Assembly (NCBI GenBank): GCA_017515635.1
Contig: JAFWFO010000054.1
Location: forward strand, 1 to 64,000
DNA: 64,000 bases
From: Selenomonadaceae bacterium
GTDB lineage: Bacteria; Bacillota; Negativicutes; Selenomonadales; Selenomonadaceae
Direction: 5' to 3'
The translations under genes and the position numbers were made by a program. The notes beneath the pieces were generated by a model that saw only the letters and a list, made by a program, of their open reading frames with translations, was not told the DNA's origin and searched no databases. Below are positions 52,736 through 62,940 of this stretch, piece by piece (position 1 is the stretch's first letter; the number at the start of each line of letters is the position of its first letter).

Positions 52736-52815
52736 GTTTTCGCGTTTTGATTGCACTTTTACAGACGCCGACAAGCAACGTCGCGATTAAAGTCAGCACG
52801 CTTAAAATTTTTCAT
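52736..52815 (-). pseudogene. Remnant of a third lipoprotein gene
   Basis: ATGAAAAATTTT at 52815 overlaps the phosphatase stop (ATGA). After loss of two bases the sequence reads SVLTLIATLLVGVC, a lipobox leader like its two neighbours, then ends. Only the signal-peptide part survives. Confidence 0.6.
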
Positions 52816-55019
52816 GAATTGCCCCCGTTGTATCTGAACGCGAACAAAGTTATGTCGTCGGATTGTTCCGCCTCGCCGACATGATCCGCCACGTCTCCGC
52901 GAATTTCTTTCAGCAAGGTTTTCAAATCGGCGCGACAATCGCACTTCGTTGAGTTCATGAAGTTTATCAATCTGTCGGGCAGATATTCTTCGTTTTTGAC
53001 GTTCAAAGCTTCCGTAACGCCGTCGGTGTAGACGAAAAGCAAATCGCCGCGTTTAAACGAAATTTTTTGTTCGACGAAAGGAATTCCGTCCATAGGGCCG
53101 AGGACAAAATTTTTCTTCACGTCAAGGAATTCGCAAGAATTTTTTTCAGCGCGATAAATCACGGGCGGATTGTGTCCGGCGTTGACGAAAGTAAATTCGC
53201 CGCTCTCCAAATCCAAAATGCCGACAAAGGCCGTCAAAAACATCATCGCGTCGTTGTTGGCGCAAAGTTTTTCGTTAGCCGCCTCGACAGCTGCGGCAAG
53301 TCCGTCGCTTTGATAAAGAGTCATTGCAAAATTGCTCAGCATATTTTTCGCGCTGACCATGAACATTGCGGCGGGAATGCCTTTGCCCGAAACGTCCGCA
53401 ACCGTTATCACAACGTGATTTTCGCCGAACTTGTAAAAGTCGTAGAAATCGCCGCCGACTTCTTTGGCGGGCGTCATTGTCGCGAACAAATCAACGCGTC
53501 CGTTTTCGTCGACGGAAAAATTTTTCGGCAACATACCTAATTGAATTTCCGTCGCAACGTCCAGCCCCGTGGCAATGCGTTGTTTTTCGGCGGTTTCTTT
53601 TTCCAAATTCAGCATCTGCGCTTTCAAGTTTTCGGTCATCTTGTTGAAGTCGTTCGCCAAGTCCTCAATTTCGTCGCCCGTTTTTATATCGAGTTTCTTG
53701 AAAGTTCTTTCCGTGAAATTTTCGCCGATAAGTGACGTAATTTCGCGCACACCGTCCGAAAGTTCATTAATCGGTTTTGCGAAACGCCGAGAAAGTTTCG
53801 TGCCCAACAGGAACAAAATTAACAGCAACGAGGCGGGAATTCCGACAAGCAACCACGTCAAGTACGAATATTCTTCGCGCAACAGATTTTGGAGTTGATT
53901 GATTTCGTTCATGAAATAATCGCGTGTGCCTTGCGATAAACTCGAAATCTGCGCTTCGGGGACAAGCAGACCGAATGACCATTTTGTTTCAGTCATTGGC
54001 GCGAATGCCAAATAAAAATCTTCGCCGGCAACAGTCACGGGCAACACTCCGCTTTCGCCGTCAAGCATTCTTTCAGCCGCCGCCGCCAAAGATTTTTCGG
54101 AACTCTCGCGCAGGTCGCCGTTTTGAACGGAAAGCGCGCTGTAATTGTGCGTTACGAAAATAATTTCTCCGTGCTGGTTCAAAACGAAACTGCAATCGTC
54201 ACTGTCGATAGTTTCGTCAACCAAATCGTAAATTTCTTTGCTTGAAAGATCCAATCCGACAACTCCCGCGAAATTTCCCGCCGCGTCATAAAACGGAGCA
54301 CTTGCGCCGATTTGCTGATAACTGCCGTCGTATTCAATCGTACGATACAAATCGGAAATGACGGGTCTGCCGGCTTTTTCGGCGGAAATGTACCAAGGAC
54401 GTTTGCGCGGGTCGAATTCGTAAATTCTTTCGTGGGAAAAACTTATCGTCTTGTTTTCGCTCAAATCGGTATCGACGAGACGAGCGCAAATATACCAGCC
54501 GTTTTTCGAGCCGACGAAAGCCGTCGCGTGATAACCTTCGTAGGATTTAAGTATTTCGCCGAGAATTTCCCTGATGTTTGCGGCAAGCGCGATTTCGTTT
54601 TGCATTTCGGGCGTGACATTGTCGCGAATATCGGGCGCGTAAATTATGTAAGGTTCCGCATTGTGCACGGGGTCTGTTCGCGGGTCGGGCAAATTTTTGG
54701 GCGAATAATTTTCCGGATGTGAAATAATATAAGTCATCGCCTCCGACAAAATGGTAACGTCTTCGCGAGTAACCGACATTTCGCGGTCAATGAATTGCGC
54801 CTTTGCTTCCGCCAATTCTGTGAGCGTAGCTTTAATTTGCCCAAGCGAAAGATCGTCGGTGAATTCCGCATTTTTTTCGCCGAATTCCGCGCTCATTGTC
54901 TGCATATCTTTTTGAACGACTCTGCTGCACAAATACGAAAAAATTCCGAGCGCAAGGAAAGTCGTCAGTCCCATACCGAGCACGAGTATCAAAACTTTTT
55001 GGTGAATGTTAAGCTTCAT
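52812..55019 (-). CDS. Membrane sensor protein phosphatase (dCache-HAMP-SpoIIE), copy 1
   Basis: 735 residues. Membrane segments near 10-33 and 385-405 enclose a dCache sensor (ISDLYRTIEYDGSYQQIG, GVVGLDLSSKEIYDL). HAMP and coiled coil follow (FAKPINELSDGVREIT), then a PP2C/SpoIIE phosphatase with GGDFYDFYKFGENH, VADVSGKGIPAAMFM and YTDGVTEALN. It should dephosphorylate a phospho-STAS protein when its signal is bound; the STAS and kinase genes lie upstream in the same run. The ATG has GGGAG upstream. A close paralogue precedes it. Signal unknown. Confidence 0.88.
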   Translation of the reverse strand: MKLNIHQKVLILVLGMGLTTFLALGIFSYLCSRVVQKDMQTMSAEFGEKNAEFTDDLSLGQIKATLTELAEAKAQFIDREMSVTREDVTILSEAMTYIISHPENYSPKNLPDPRTDPVHNAEPYIIYAPDIRDNVTPEMQNEIALAANIREILGEILKSYEGYHATAFVGSKNGWYICARLVDTDLSENKTISFSHERIYEFDPRKRPWYISAEKAGRPVISDLYRTIEYDGSYQQIGASAPFYDAAGNFAGVVGLDLSSKEIYDLVDETIDSDDCSFVLNQHGEIIFVTHNYSALSVQNGDLRESSEKSLAAAAERMLDGESGVLPVTVAGEDFYLAFAPMTETKWSFGLLVPEAQISSLSQGTRDYFMNEINQLQNLLREEYSYLTWLLVGIPASLLLILFLLGTKLSRRFAKPINELSDGVREITSLIGENFTERTFKKLDIKTGDEIEDLANDFNKMTENLKAQMLNLEKETAEKQRIATGLDVATEIQLGMLPKNFSVDENGRVDLFATMTPAKEVGGDFYDFYKFGENHVVITVADVSGKGIPAAMFMVSAKNMLSNFAMTLYQSDGLAAAVEAANEKLCANNDAMMFLTAFVGILDLESGEFTFVNAGHNPPVIYRAEKNSCEFLDVKKNFVLGPMDGIPFVEQKISFKRGDLLFVYTDGVTEALNVKNEEYLPDRLINFMNSTKCDCRADLKTLLKEIRGDVADHVGEAEQSDDITLFAFRYNGGNS

Positions 55020-55022
55020 TTT

Positions 55023-55072
55023 TACGACTCCCGTTGAATCTCAGCGCAAAGCAACGTGACGTTGCATCCAAT
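55023..55072 (-). pseudogene. Scrap of a phosphatase 3' end between the two copies
   Basis: The stretch translates as DATSRCFALRFNGS, close to the paralogues' common ending DDITLFAFRYNGG. It lies where a third copy would end, so one copy was probably lost by recombination between repeats. Confidence 0.45.
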
Positions 55073-55093
55073 TTGTTTGGTCGTTTGATAATT

Positions 55094-57340
55094 TCAGTCA
55101 CTTGCGTCAATCGAACCTCCGTTGTATCTGAACGCAAACAAAGTTATATCGTCCGATTGTTCCGCCTCGCCGACATGATCCGCCACGTCCGCACGAATTT
55201 TTTTCAGCAACGTCTGCAAGTCAACGCGACAATCCGTCGAGTTCATGAAGTTAATCAATCTGTCGGGCAGATATTCTTCGTTCTTGACGTTCAAAGCCTC
55301 CGTTACGCCGTCGGTGTAGACGAAAAGCAAATCGCCGCGTTTGAACGAAATTTTTTGTTCCGCGAAAGGAATTCCGTCCATCGGACCGAGAACAAAATTT
55401 TTCTTCACGTCAAGGAATTCGCAAGAATTTTCTTCAGCGCGATAAAGCACGGGCGGATTGTGTCCCCCGTTGACGAAAGTAAATTCGCCCGTCTCCAAAT
55501 CAAGCACGCCGATAAATGCCGTCACGAACATCATCGCTTCGTTGTTCGAGCAAATTTTTTCGTTCGCCGCCGAAACCGCCAGAGCCAAGCCGTTTTCTTT
55601 GTAAAATCTCACGATAAAATTATTCAGCACGGTTTTTGAACTGCCCATAAACAACGCGGCGGGAATGCCCTTGCCGGAAACGTCCGCAACCGTTATCACG
55701 ACGTGCGTTTTGTCCAAAAAGTAAAAGTCGTAAAAATCTCCGCCGACTTCTTTGGCAGGCGTCATCGTCGCGAGAATTTCAACGTCGTCGCGCAAGGGAA
55801 AATCTTTCGGCAACATGGACGATTGAATTTCTGCGGCAATGTCCAATTCGGTTTGAATACGTTCCTTTTCGGCGGTGGTTTTCGTCAAATTCGCGGTGTA
55901 TTCTTTCAGCACCTTGGTCATTTCGTTGAAACAAATTTCCAGATGTTTAATTTCGTCGTCCGTCTTGATGTAAAGTTTTTTGTCGTAATTGCCCGCCGCA
56001 ATTTCATGCACGCCGTCCGACAACTCGTTAATCGGTCTGACGAAACGCGCCGAAAGAAGTTTGCTCGCCGAAACGAAAATGTTCAGCAACCAAGCCAAAA
56101 GAATCAGCGCGGCGAAAATTATCAAGAAAAATTCGCCTTGAAGACGCGTGCCGAAAACTTCGACTTGCTCAAGAAAATAATCACGTCCCGCCTCGGCAAT
56201 GACGCTGATGTCGCGGCGCGGCGTGAGTGTCCCGAAACTCCAGCCGACATTCTTCATGGGCGCGAACGCCAAAAAATATTCTTCGCCGTCAACCGTTACG
56301 AGAACTGTACCTTTTTCGCCGTTGACCATTCGCGTTGCCGCTTCCGCCAAATTTTTTCGGGGACTCAAGCGCAAGTCCGAACCGTCGACTTTGGCAGAAA
56401 TTTTGTCGCCCTTGTACGACGAAAAAATTACTTTGCCATGTTTGTTCAATACGAAACTGAAACCGTCGGCACTGACATCGGTTGCGGCTATGTCGGTGTA
56501 AATATCTTCGTTTGAAACGCCTAACCCCACGACGCCAGCAATTTCGCCGTTTCTGTCGAAGTAAGGCGCGGAACAGCCGATAAATTGAAATTCGTCGGTG
56601 CCGGAATTCGTATACAGATCTGAGAAAATCGACTTGCCGGCCTTAGTCGCGTTCACATACCAAGGACGCGTGCGGCAATCGTAACGGTAAAGATCGTCGT
56701 CTACGAAGGGCAATTCGCCGCGAAGTTTCGGCAAAACGCTGACACAAATGAACCAGCCGTTTTTCGAGCCGACATAAAAAGATGATTTGTAATCGGCGAA
56801 AGATTTTGCCAGAGGCTTCATGTAAGTTCGGATATTCGAGGCAAGACCAATTTCGCGAAGAATTTCGGGCGACAAATTTTCCGGCGACATTCCGTTGAGA
56901 TAACTTTCGGGGCTGTAAATTATGTACGGGTCGAAATTCTGAACGGGGTCGATACGCGGGTCGCGCAATTTTATCGGCCGCCAATCATCGGGATTTGAAG
57001 TAATGTGCGTCATAATGTTCGCCATTATTTCCACGTTTTCGCGAATCAAATCCGTTTCGTGATCAATAAAATCTGCGCGGGATTCGGCAAGTTCTTCGAG
57101 TGTTTCTTTGAATTGGCGCAACATGAGTTCTTCGGTGAACTCCGCGCCCGCCGTGCCGACACGTCCGCCGAGTTCGTCCATTGCGCGTTTGACGATGTCC
57201 ATTGCGTAAAAAGAAAGACCGCTCAAGGTCAAAAATGACAGAAACCCCGTCGCCAAGACGAGGACGAGCAGTCTTGTTCTTATCTTCAACGTGTGCAATT
57301 TATGGACGCATTGCTTTATGCTTGCGAAAATATTTTCCAT
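55094..57340 (-). CDS. Membrane sensor protein phosphatase (dCache-HAMP-SpoIIE), copy 2
   Basis: 748 residues, same plan as copy 1: membrane segments near 25-48 and 410-432, a dCache sensor (FSDLYTNSGTDEFQFIG, GVVGLGVSNEDIYTD), HAMP with FVRPINELSDGVHEIA, and a SpoIIE domain with GGDFYDFYFLDKTH, VADVSGKGIPAALFM and YTDGVTEALN. The last 140 residues are almost identical to copy 1, the sensor domains much less so. That suggests one output with two inputs. ATG 57340 is preferred over GTG 57343 because GAGGA is six bases away. It is followed downstream by copy 1 and preceded by the RsbW-like gene. Confidence 0.88.
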   Translation of the reverse strand: MENIFASIKQCVHKLHTLKIRTRLLVLVLATGFLSFLTLSGLSFYAMDIVKRAMDELGGRVGTAGAEFTEELMLRQFKETLEELAESRADFIDHETDLIRENVEIMANIMTHITSNPDDWRPIKLRDPRIDPVQNFDPYIIYSPESYLNGMSPENLSPEILREIGLASNIRTYMKPLAKSFADYKSSFYVGSKNGWFICVSVLPKLRGELPFVDDDLYRYDCRTRPWYVNATKAGKSIFSDLYTNSGTDEFQFIGCSAPYFDRNGEIAGVVGLGVSNEDIYTDIAATDVSADGFSFVLNKHGKVIFSSYKGDKISAKVDGSDLRLSPRKNLAEAATRMVNGEKGTVLVTVDGEEYFLAFAPMKNVGWSFGTLTPRRDISVIAEAGRDYFLEQVEVFGTRLQGEFFLIIFAALILLAWLLNIFVSASKLLSARFVRPINELSDGVHEIAAGNYDKKLYIKTDDEIKHLEICFNEMTKVLKEYTANLTKTTAEKERIQTELDIAAEIQSSMLPKDFPLRDDVEILATMTPAKEVGGDFYDFYFLDKTHVVITVADVSGKGIPAALFMGSSKTVLNNFIVRFYKENGLALAVSAANEKICSNNEAMMFVTAFIGVLDLETGEFTFVNGGHNPPVLYRAEENSCEFLDVKKNFVLGPMDGIPFAEQKISFKRGDLLFVYTDGVTEALNVKNEEYLPDRLINFMNSTDCRVDLQTLLKKIRADVADHVGEAEQSDDITLFAFRYNGGSIDASD

Positions 57341-57349
57341 CACGCGTCC

Positions 57350-57757
57350 TCAGAAAAATTTTTTCATGCGCAAAATATTTTTGTCGTCCTTGCGCTCATA
57401 AGAAATTTCGTCGACATTTTTTTTGACAAGGAAAATTCCAAGTCCGCCGATAGCGCGTTCGTCTGCGGCAAGCGTTATATCGGGGTCGGGCTTTTCAAGC
57501 GGGTTGTAATATTTGCCGTCGTCAATGAACGTCAAAAAAACCGTGTCGGGATTTTCCGCAAAGTCCACGCAAAAAGTTGCGTCGCCCGTCGCTGATTCGT
57601 AAGCGTAACTTGCAATGTTGACGAAAATTTCTTCGATAACAAGTTCAAGTTGCATTGACGCTTTCATCGGGCAATCGCGAGCCTCAAGTTTTTCCATTGC
57701 GAAATCGACGACTTGTTGCAGATTTTCAACCGTCGCTTCGACCGTAATTTTTTCCAT
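57350..57757 (-). CDS. RsbW/SpoIIAB-like anti-sigma serine kinase
   Basis: 135 residues of the HATPase_c_2 type. N-box LELVIEEIFVNIASYAY, G1-like FIDDGKYYNPL and G2-like AIGGLGIFLVKKNVDEISY are all present. Such kinases hold a sigma factor or other target and phosphorylate a STAS antagonist. ATG with GGAG upstream. It lies 12 bases after the STAS gene and nine before phosphatase copy 2. No sigma-factor gene is in the window, so the final target is unknown. Confidence 0.88.
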   Translation of the reverse strand: MEKITVEATVENLQQVVDFAMEKLEARDCPMKASMQLELVIEEIFVNIASYAYESATGDATFCVDFAENPDTVFLTFIDDGKYYNPLEKPDPDITLAADERAIGGLGIFLVKKNVDEISYERKDDKNILRMKKFF

Positions 57758-57769
57758 GAAAAAACTCCG

Positions 57770-58066
57770 TTACTCGATTGTCATTAAACCCGCGAATCCC
57801 GTCATTTCCAAAACTTCCATGACTGTTTCGTTGACGTGGACGAGTTTCATTGAACCTTGCTTGTTCATGCGCTTTTGGGCGACGAGCAAGACGCGAAGTC
57901 CCGCAGAAGCAATGTACTGCAGTTCGGCGAAATCGAACGTCAATTCTGTTATGCCGTCAAGTTCGGCGTTGAGGAATTTTGTCAGTTCGGGTGCGCTGCC
58001 TGCGTCGAGTCTGCCGATAACTTGAACCGTCAATGCGCTGCCGTTGAGTTCCTTTTTAATTTCCAT
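57770..58066 (-). CDS. STAS-domain anti-sigma factor antagonist
   Basis: 98 residues: MEIKKELNGSALTVQVIGRL at the N-terminus, then ITELTFDFAELQYIASAGLRVLLVAQK with the phosphorylatable serine in ASAGLR. It is the switch partner of the RsbW-like kinase and the likely substrate of the two SpoIIE phosphatases. ATG 58066 with GGAGG nine bases upstream; the longer frame to 58180 overlaps the histidine kinase region and is not used. First gene of the partner-switching run after the hybrid kinase. Confidence 0.9.
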   Translation of the reverse strand: MEIKKELNGSALTVQVIGRLDAGSAPELTKFLNAELDGITELTFDFAELQYIASAGLRVLLVAQKRMNKQGSMKLVHVNETVMEVLEMTGFAGLMTIE

Positions 58067-58106
58067 GCTGAGTATCCTCCTCAAAAAATTTTTTTTACAC
58101 GCGGCG

Positions 58107-59735
58107 TCAAATTTTGTCGCGTGCGGCGATATATTTGTTGACGGATGCGATAAGTTGCACCACGTCGAAAGGTTTTGCAATGTGATAATTCATGCCGCTT
58201 TCCATGCTCATGCGTTTATCTTCTTCGCGGGAATTGGCACTGAGCGCGATAATTGGCAAAGTTTTTGCGTCGGGGCGATCAAGCGCACGAATTGCACGCG
58301 TCGCCTCGTAGCCGTTCATTATCGGCATTTGAATATCCATCAACACCAAGTCATAATAACCGGGCGGATGTTTGATGAAAGCGTCGACCGCGTCGCAACC
58401 GTCGGGTACAGTTTCGACCGAAAAGCCGGATTCTTCCAAAATAGTTTCCGCCAACATGCGATTAAGTTCAATGTCGTCGACCAAAAGAATTCTGTTGCTG
58501 CAGTTCGAATCGTCCGAAACAGTTTCGGAAATTTTTTCGGGCGTTGAATTTTCGCGGTGAAGTTTAAACGGCAATCCGACCGTGAAAGTTGAGCCGCGAC
58601 CTTTTTCGCTCTTCGCTTCGATTGAGCCGCCCATTGCGTCCAAAAGTTTTTTCGTTATCGCAAGACCGAGCCCCATGCCCGCATGTCCGGTTTTCGTCGA
58701 AGAATTTTCGCGCTCAAAAGATTCGTACATGTGCGCCATGAATTCTTTGCTCATGCCGACGCCGGTATCTTCAATCGTGAATTCGCAACGAACGTAACCG
58801 GATTCGGAAATTTTGCTTTTTTTGGCTGTGACTTTGACCGTGCCGCCTTCGGGCGTAAATTTTATTGCGTTGTCCAAAAGCGTGGAAAGAATTTTTTGCA
58901 GGTTGACATCGTCGGTGTAAACCAACTCTTCGGGCAAGTTCAGTTTCGTTTCGACGAAAATTTTTTTCTTTGCCGCCGCGTCCTCGAAAGATTTCACGAC
59001 ATTTGTCACCAGTTCGGACAAGTCACAAATTTCCGTGCGCAAATGCATTTTGCCGTAAGTGACTTTGCTCATGTCCAAAAGTTCGCTGACAAGTCCCAGC
59101 AGTTGCCGATTGGATTCGTCGACTTTTTGCAGATAATTGCGCACAAGTTCCGGCTCGTCCAGATGACGGCTTGCCAAATCCGTAAAGCCTTGAATTGCGT
59201 TGAGCGGCGTCAAAAGGTCGTGCGAAATGTTAAACAGGAACGCGGCTTTGACTTCGTTGGCCTGCTTCGCCTTGTCGAGTTCCAATTCCATGCGTTGTTT
59301 ATCTTCTTGAATTTCTTTGCGTTCGGTGATGTCGCTGATAAAAACGTAAAACGCTTCGCCATATTCTGGGAACGTCGACAAATGCCCGTAATCGTCCACC
59401 CAACGAACAGTGCCGTCTTTGCGCGTGATTCGATATTCCACGTGGTCAAGTTTTTCGTTTTTGGGATTGGCGATTTGCTCCGTGATGGACTCTTGAATTT
59501 TGGCGAAATCTTGCGGATAAACCATGCCGCGAAAAGTGTAGCCCGTCAGCTCTCGGAACTCGTCCAAATTTTCGCAACCGTAGATGTTCAAAACTTCGCT
59601 GTTGACGTAAAGAACTTTGAACGGCTCTTTGGCGGAGTAAATAAAAAATCCGCCGGGAACATGCTCGGAAAACCATTTCAGCATTGGTAAAACTTCGTAA
59701 AGATACTTCTTGCCCAAAAAGTCGGTTCTGCTCAT
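58107..59735 (-). CDS. Hybrid histidine kinase (PAS-HisKA-HATPase-REC)
   Basis: 542 residues, soluble. A PAS domain (about 20-140, with RITRKDGTVRWVDDYGHL) leads to a coiled linker, HisKA with FLFNISHDLLTPLNAIQGF, HATPase with IEDTGVGMSKEF and GMGLGLAITKKLLDAMGG, and a receiver domain ILLVDDIELNRML with the aspartate in VLMDIQMPIMNG. No output or HPt domain is present, so phosphate probably goes to a separate protein. ATG 59735 follows GGGGG. The frame to 59879 runs into the promoter. It lies 40 bases before the STAS gene and may be co-transcribed with it. Confidence 0.9.
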   Translation of the reverse strand: MSRTDFLGKKYLYEVLPMLKWFSEHVPGGFFIYSAKEPFKVLYVNSEVLNIYGCENLDEFRELTGYTFRGMVYPQDFAKIQESITEQIANPKNEKLDHVEYRITRKDGTVRWVDDYGHLSTFPEYGEAFYVFISDITERKEIQEDKQRMELELDKAKQANEVKAAFLFNISHDLLTPLNAIQGFTDLASRHLDEPELVRNYLQKVDESNRQLLGLVSELLDMSKVTYGKMHLRTEICDLSELVTNVVKSFEDAAAKKKIFVETKLNLPEELVYTDDVNLQKILSTLLDNAIKFTPEGGTVKVTAKKSKISESGYVRCEFTIEDTGVGMSKEFMAHMYESFERENSSTKTGHAGMGLGLAITKKLLDAMGGSIEAKSEKGRGSTFTVGLPFKLHRENSTPEKISETVSDDSNCSNRILLVDDIELNRMLAETILEESGFSVETVPDGCDAVDAFIKHPPGYYDLVLMDIQMPIMNGYEATRAIRALDRPDAKTLPIIALSANSREEDKRMSMESGMNYHIAKPFDVVQLIASVNKYIAARDKI

Positions 59736-59773
59736 TGTTGCCCCCAAAAAATTTTCAAAAATTTTTCCGCGCC

Positions 59774-59803
59774 ATAATACCACACGCAACCGAATTTGTA
59801 CAA
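59774..59803 (-). promoter_or_regulatory. Putative promoter of the signalling operon
   Basis: Minus-strand TTGTAC (59803-59798), an 18-base spacer and TATTAT (59779-59774), 39 bases before the hybrid kinase start. It could drive kinase, STAS, RsbW-like and both phosphatase genes. Confidence 0.4.
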
Positions 59804-59862
59804 AAAATTTTTTCGGGCATAAAAAATCGACGCCACCAACAAACAACGGCAGTGTCAAAATT

Positions 59863-61845
59863 TTATATGTGTTCCTCAAGTTTCAAGATCAAATCTCTCA
59901 ACTCGGCGGCTCGTTCAAATTCCAAATTCCGTGAGGCCTCGCGCATTTCGGCGGTTAAACTTTTGACAAGATTTTTTCGCTGTGACGGCGACAATTTTTT
60001 TATCAGCTCGCTCGGCGATTTAGATTTTTTGTCGGATTTCTTCAGCGGCAATTCAATCAGCGGAGCTATCGGCTTTTGAATTGTTTTAGGCGTCACGCGG
60101 AATTTTTTGTTGTAGTCTTGCTGAATTTGTCGACGCCGCGCAGTTTCGTCCATTGCCCGCCGCATTGAGTCCGTCACTTTGTCCGCGTACAAAATTACTT
60201 TGCCGTTGACGTTTCGCGCCGCCCGTCCGATTGTTTGTATCAGTGACGTTTCCGAACGCAAAAAACCTTCTTTGTCCGCGTCGAGGATTGCGATTAGCGA
60301 AACTTCCGGCATGTCCAAACCTTCGCGCAAAAGATTTATTCCGACAAGTACGTCGAATTTTCCCGCCCGCAAGTCGTGAATAATTTCCGCACGCTCCAAA
60401 GTGACAACGTCCGAATGCAAATATTTCACGCGAATTTTTACGCCGCTCAAGTAATCCGTCAATTCTTCGGCGAATTTTTTTGTCAGCGTCGTTATTAAAA
60501 TTCGTTCGTTCGCCGCGACGCGCAGATTTATTTCGGCGATTAAGTCGTCGATTTGGTTTTCAATCGGGCGCACTTCGACAAGCGGGTCAAGCAGTCCCGT
60601 CGGGCGAATGATTTGCTCGACTGTGTTTTGTGATTCGGCAAGCTCGTAAGCGGCGGGCGTCGCGCTCACGAAAATTATCTGCGAAATTTTTTCGTTAAAC
60701 TCGTTGAAAGTCAACGGGCGGTTATCGCGTGCGCTCGGAAGTCTGAATCCGTTTTCAATCAGCGAATTTTTGCGTGATTGATCGCCCGCGTACATTGCGC
60801 GAAGTTGCGGTAAAGTTACATGCGATTCGTCGACGACCGTCAAAAATTTTTCGGGAAAATAATCAATCAGCGTGAACGGCGGTTCACCTTGAGCGCGTCC
60901 CGTCAAATGCCGCGAATAATTTTCTATGCCGGAACAATAGCCCATTTCTTGAATCATTTCCAAATCAAATTTCGTGCGTTGTTCGATTCGCTGAGCTTCG
61001 ATTAATTTTCCGCGTGCCGTGAAATTTTCAACCTGCGCGGACATTTCGGCACGAATATTTTTTTCGGCGCGTTGCAAGTCGTCGTAATCGGTGACGTAAT
61101 GCGAGGCGGGGAAAATAAAAACTTCGTCGCGCTGCCCGATAATTTTTCCCGTCAAAATCTCGAACTCGGAAATTTTTTCAACCTCGTCGCCGAAAAGTTC
61201 AATGCGCAATGCCCGACCGTTGTAGCCCGCGGGCGTTACTTCAATCGTGTCGCCGCGCACGCGAAAATTTCCGCGCTCGATAATCATGTCGTTGCGTTCG
61301 TAGCGAATTTCAATCAGTCGCCGCAAAATTTTTTCACGCGGAATAATTTGCCCCGTCTTGACGTGCAAAAGCATTTTGGAATAATTTTCGGGTGAACCCA
61401 AACCGTAAATGCACGACACACTTGCAACGATAATCACGTCGCGCCGCTCGAACAAACTGCACGTCGCGGAGTGGCGCATTTGGTCAATTTCGTCGTTGAT
61501 TGACGCGTCCTTTTCGATGTAAGTATCCGTTGCGGCAATGTAGGCTTCGGGCTGATAATAATCGTAGTAGCTGACGAAATAGCCGACGTAATTTTCGGGG
61601 AAAAAATTTTTGAACTCGGCGGCAAGTTGCGCCGCCAAAGTTTTGTTGTGCGCGATAACCAGCGTGGGCAGTTGAACGCGTTCGATGACTTTTGCGACGG
61701 TGAAAGTTTTGCCCGTGCCCGTTGCTCCCAAAAGAACTTGAGCGCGATAACCGTCGTCAAGCCCGTCCGCCAATGATTTTATCGCCTGCGGTTGGTCGCC
61801 CGTCGGCTGAAAGTTTGAAACGACTTTAAATTTTTTGTTCAGCAA
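59863..61845 (-). CDS. uvrB: UvrABC excinuclease subunit B
   Basis: 660 residues, full length. Helicase-like damage-verifying subunit of nucleotide excision repair. Seen: Walker [13 protein letters not shown], the beta-hairpin region [53 protein letters not shown] and the C-terminal UVR domain ([13 protein letters not shown]) that binds UvrC. TTG start with GAGGT upstream, overlapping the HD-GYP gene end. uvrA and uvrC are not adjacent in the window. Confidence 0.97.
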   Translation of the reverse strand: MLNKKFKVVSNFQPTGDQPQAIKSLADGLDDGYRAQVLLGATGTGKTFTVAKVIERVQLPTLVIAHNKTLAAQLAAEFKNFFPENYVGYFVSYYDYYQPEAYIAATDTYIEKDASINDEIDQMRHSATCSLFERRDVIIVASVSCIYGLGSPENYSKMLLHVKTGQIIPREKILRRLIEIRYERNDMIIERGNFRVRGDTIEVTPAGYNGRALRIELFGDEVEKISEFEILTGKIIGQRDEVFIFPASHYVTDYDDLQRAEKNIRAEMSAQVENFTARGKLIEAQRIEQRTKFDLEMIQEMGYCSGIENYSRHLTGRAQGEPPFTLIDYFPEKFLTVVDESHVTLPQLRAMYAGDQSRKNSLIENGFRLPSARDNRPLTFNEFNEKISQIIFVSATPAAYELAESQNTVEQIIRPTGLLDPLVEVRPIENQIDDLIAEINLRVAANERILITTLTKKFAEELTDYLSGVKIRVKYLHSDVVTLERAEIIHDLRAGKFDVLVGINLLREGLDMPEVSLIAILDADKEGFLRSETSLIQTIGRAARNVNGKVILYADKVTDSMRRAMDETARRRQIQQDYNKKFRVTPKTIQKPIAPLIELPLKKSDKKSKSPSELIKKLSPSQRKNLVKSLTAEMREASRNLEFERAAELRDLILKLEEHI

Positions 61846-61847
61846 AG

Positions 61848-62930
61848 TTATACCTCGTTCGCCGTCAATAACGCATCGACTTTTAAATCCGTGCGCTTGT
61901 TCAAGTCAATGAATTCGCCTTTGGGAGTTTGCACGACGGGCAGAGCCGTCACCCGCGAAGAATCCATATAAACAATTTTGGCGCGTTGTCCGTCGCTCAG
62001 GCCGACCCAACTGCCGTTAATCGATTGCAAAAGATTTTTCATGAACAGAATGCAAAAGCGCGTATCGAGTTTGCCGGCAAGCACGTCGCCATAAAGAACT
62101 TTGATGATGTCGAACGGCGAATTTCTTTTTGCGTAAGACCGCGTTGTCGCCATTGCATCGTAAATATCCAGAAACGCAATAATCTTGCCGAAGTCACTGA
62201 TTTGGTCGCCGCGCAGACGATTGGGATAACCGGAGCCGTCACAACGTTCGTGATGATGCAAGACACCGAGCAAAATTTCTTTGTGATTTTTCAGCTGAGA
62301 AGTTTTCAACATGTCGTAGCCGTAATCGACGTAGCGGCGAACTTCTTTAAGTTCTTCGTCCGTCAACTTGCCGGCTTTGTTCAGCAAAACTTTTGAAACT
62401 TTCATCTTGCCGATTTCGCACAACAGTCCGGACATTAAAAGTTCGCCGATTTTGTTCGGCTTGTAGCGGAGCCAATACGCCATAATCCCCGACAAAATTC
62501 CGACGTTTACCGCGTGGTGAATGATATAATCGCCGTCGCGTTTCATGTTGTGAATTTGCGTGACTGCCGTCGCCCCGTCGCAAAGTTCAATGACGTTTTC
62601 GGGATTTAAAATTTCGGCAAGCGAATCTTTGTCGAGTTCGCCTGTTTTGGCGAAAGTGTAGTATAAATCTTGCGTCGCGTCGAAACAATCTTTGTAACGT
62701 TTGACATAGGTGTTGTCGAGCAAATGATCGTTTCCCGCCGCGTTTGAATTGTAGTCCTCTTCGGTCACGTCGATATAAACCGAAAAGACATTTTTGCCGC
62801 GCAGGCTGTCTATCAAGTCGGAAGTAAGTTTAGTGTTTTCCTTGAGAATTTCGGTACCGTCGAAATCTTTGACCGCCCGCCCGACTTTCATGCCGGAGCG
62901 CAATTCGGTCACGTCGTAAGATTTAAGCAT
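61848..62930 (-). CDS. HD-GYP domain protein (probable cyclic-di-GMP phosphodiesterase)
   Basis: 360 residues. The HD-GYP core spans about 130-300: [26 protein letters not shown]-like [38 protein letters not shown] with the GYP signature, and [20 protein letters not shown]. The first HD dyad reads YIIHHAVN, and the metal-site aspartate of the second HD is changed to GLLCEIGK (CE instead of HD), so activity may be reduced. The family hydrolyses cyclic-di-GMP. ATG with ACGGAG upstream, just after the small frame ending at 62941. uvrB follows at once. Confidence 0.88.
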   Translation of the reverse strand: MLKSYDVTELRSGMKVGRAVKDFDGTEILKENTKLTSDLIDSLRGKNVFSVYIDVTEEDYNSNAAGNDHLLDNTYVKRYKDCFDATQDLYYTFAKTGELDKDSLAEILNPENVIELCDGATAVTQIHNMKRDGDYIIHHAVNVGILSGIMAYWLRYKPNKIGELLMSGLLCEIGKMKVSKVLLNKAGKLTDEELKEVRRYVDYGYDMLKTSQLKNHKEILLGVLHHHERCDGSGYPNRLRGDQISDFGKIIAFLDIYDAMATTRSYAKRNSPFDIIKVLYGDVLAGKLDTRFCILFMKNLLQSINGSWVGLSDGQRAKIVYMDSSRVTALPVVQTPKGEFIDLNKRTDLKVDALLTANEV

Positions 62931-62940
62931 CCCATCTCCG

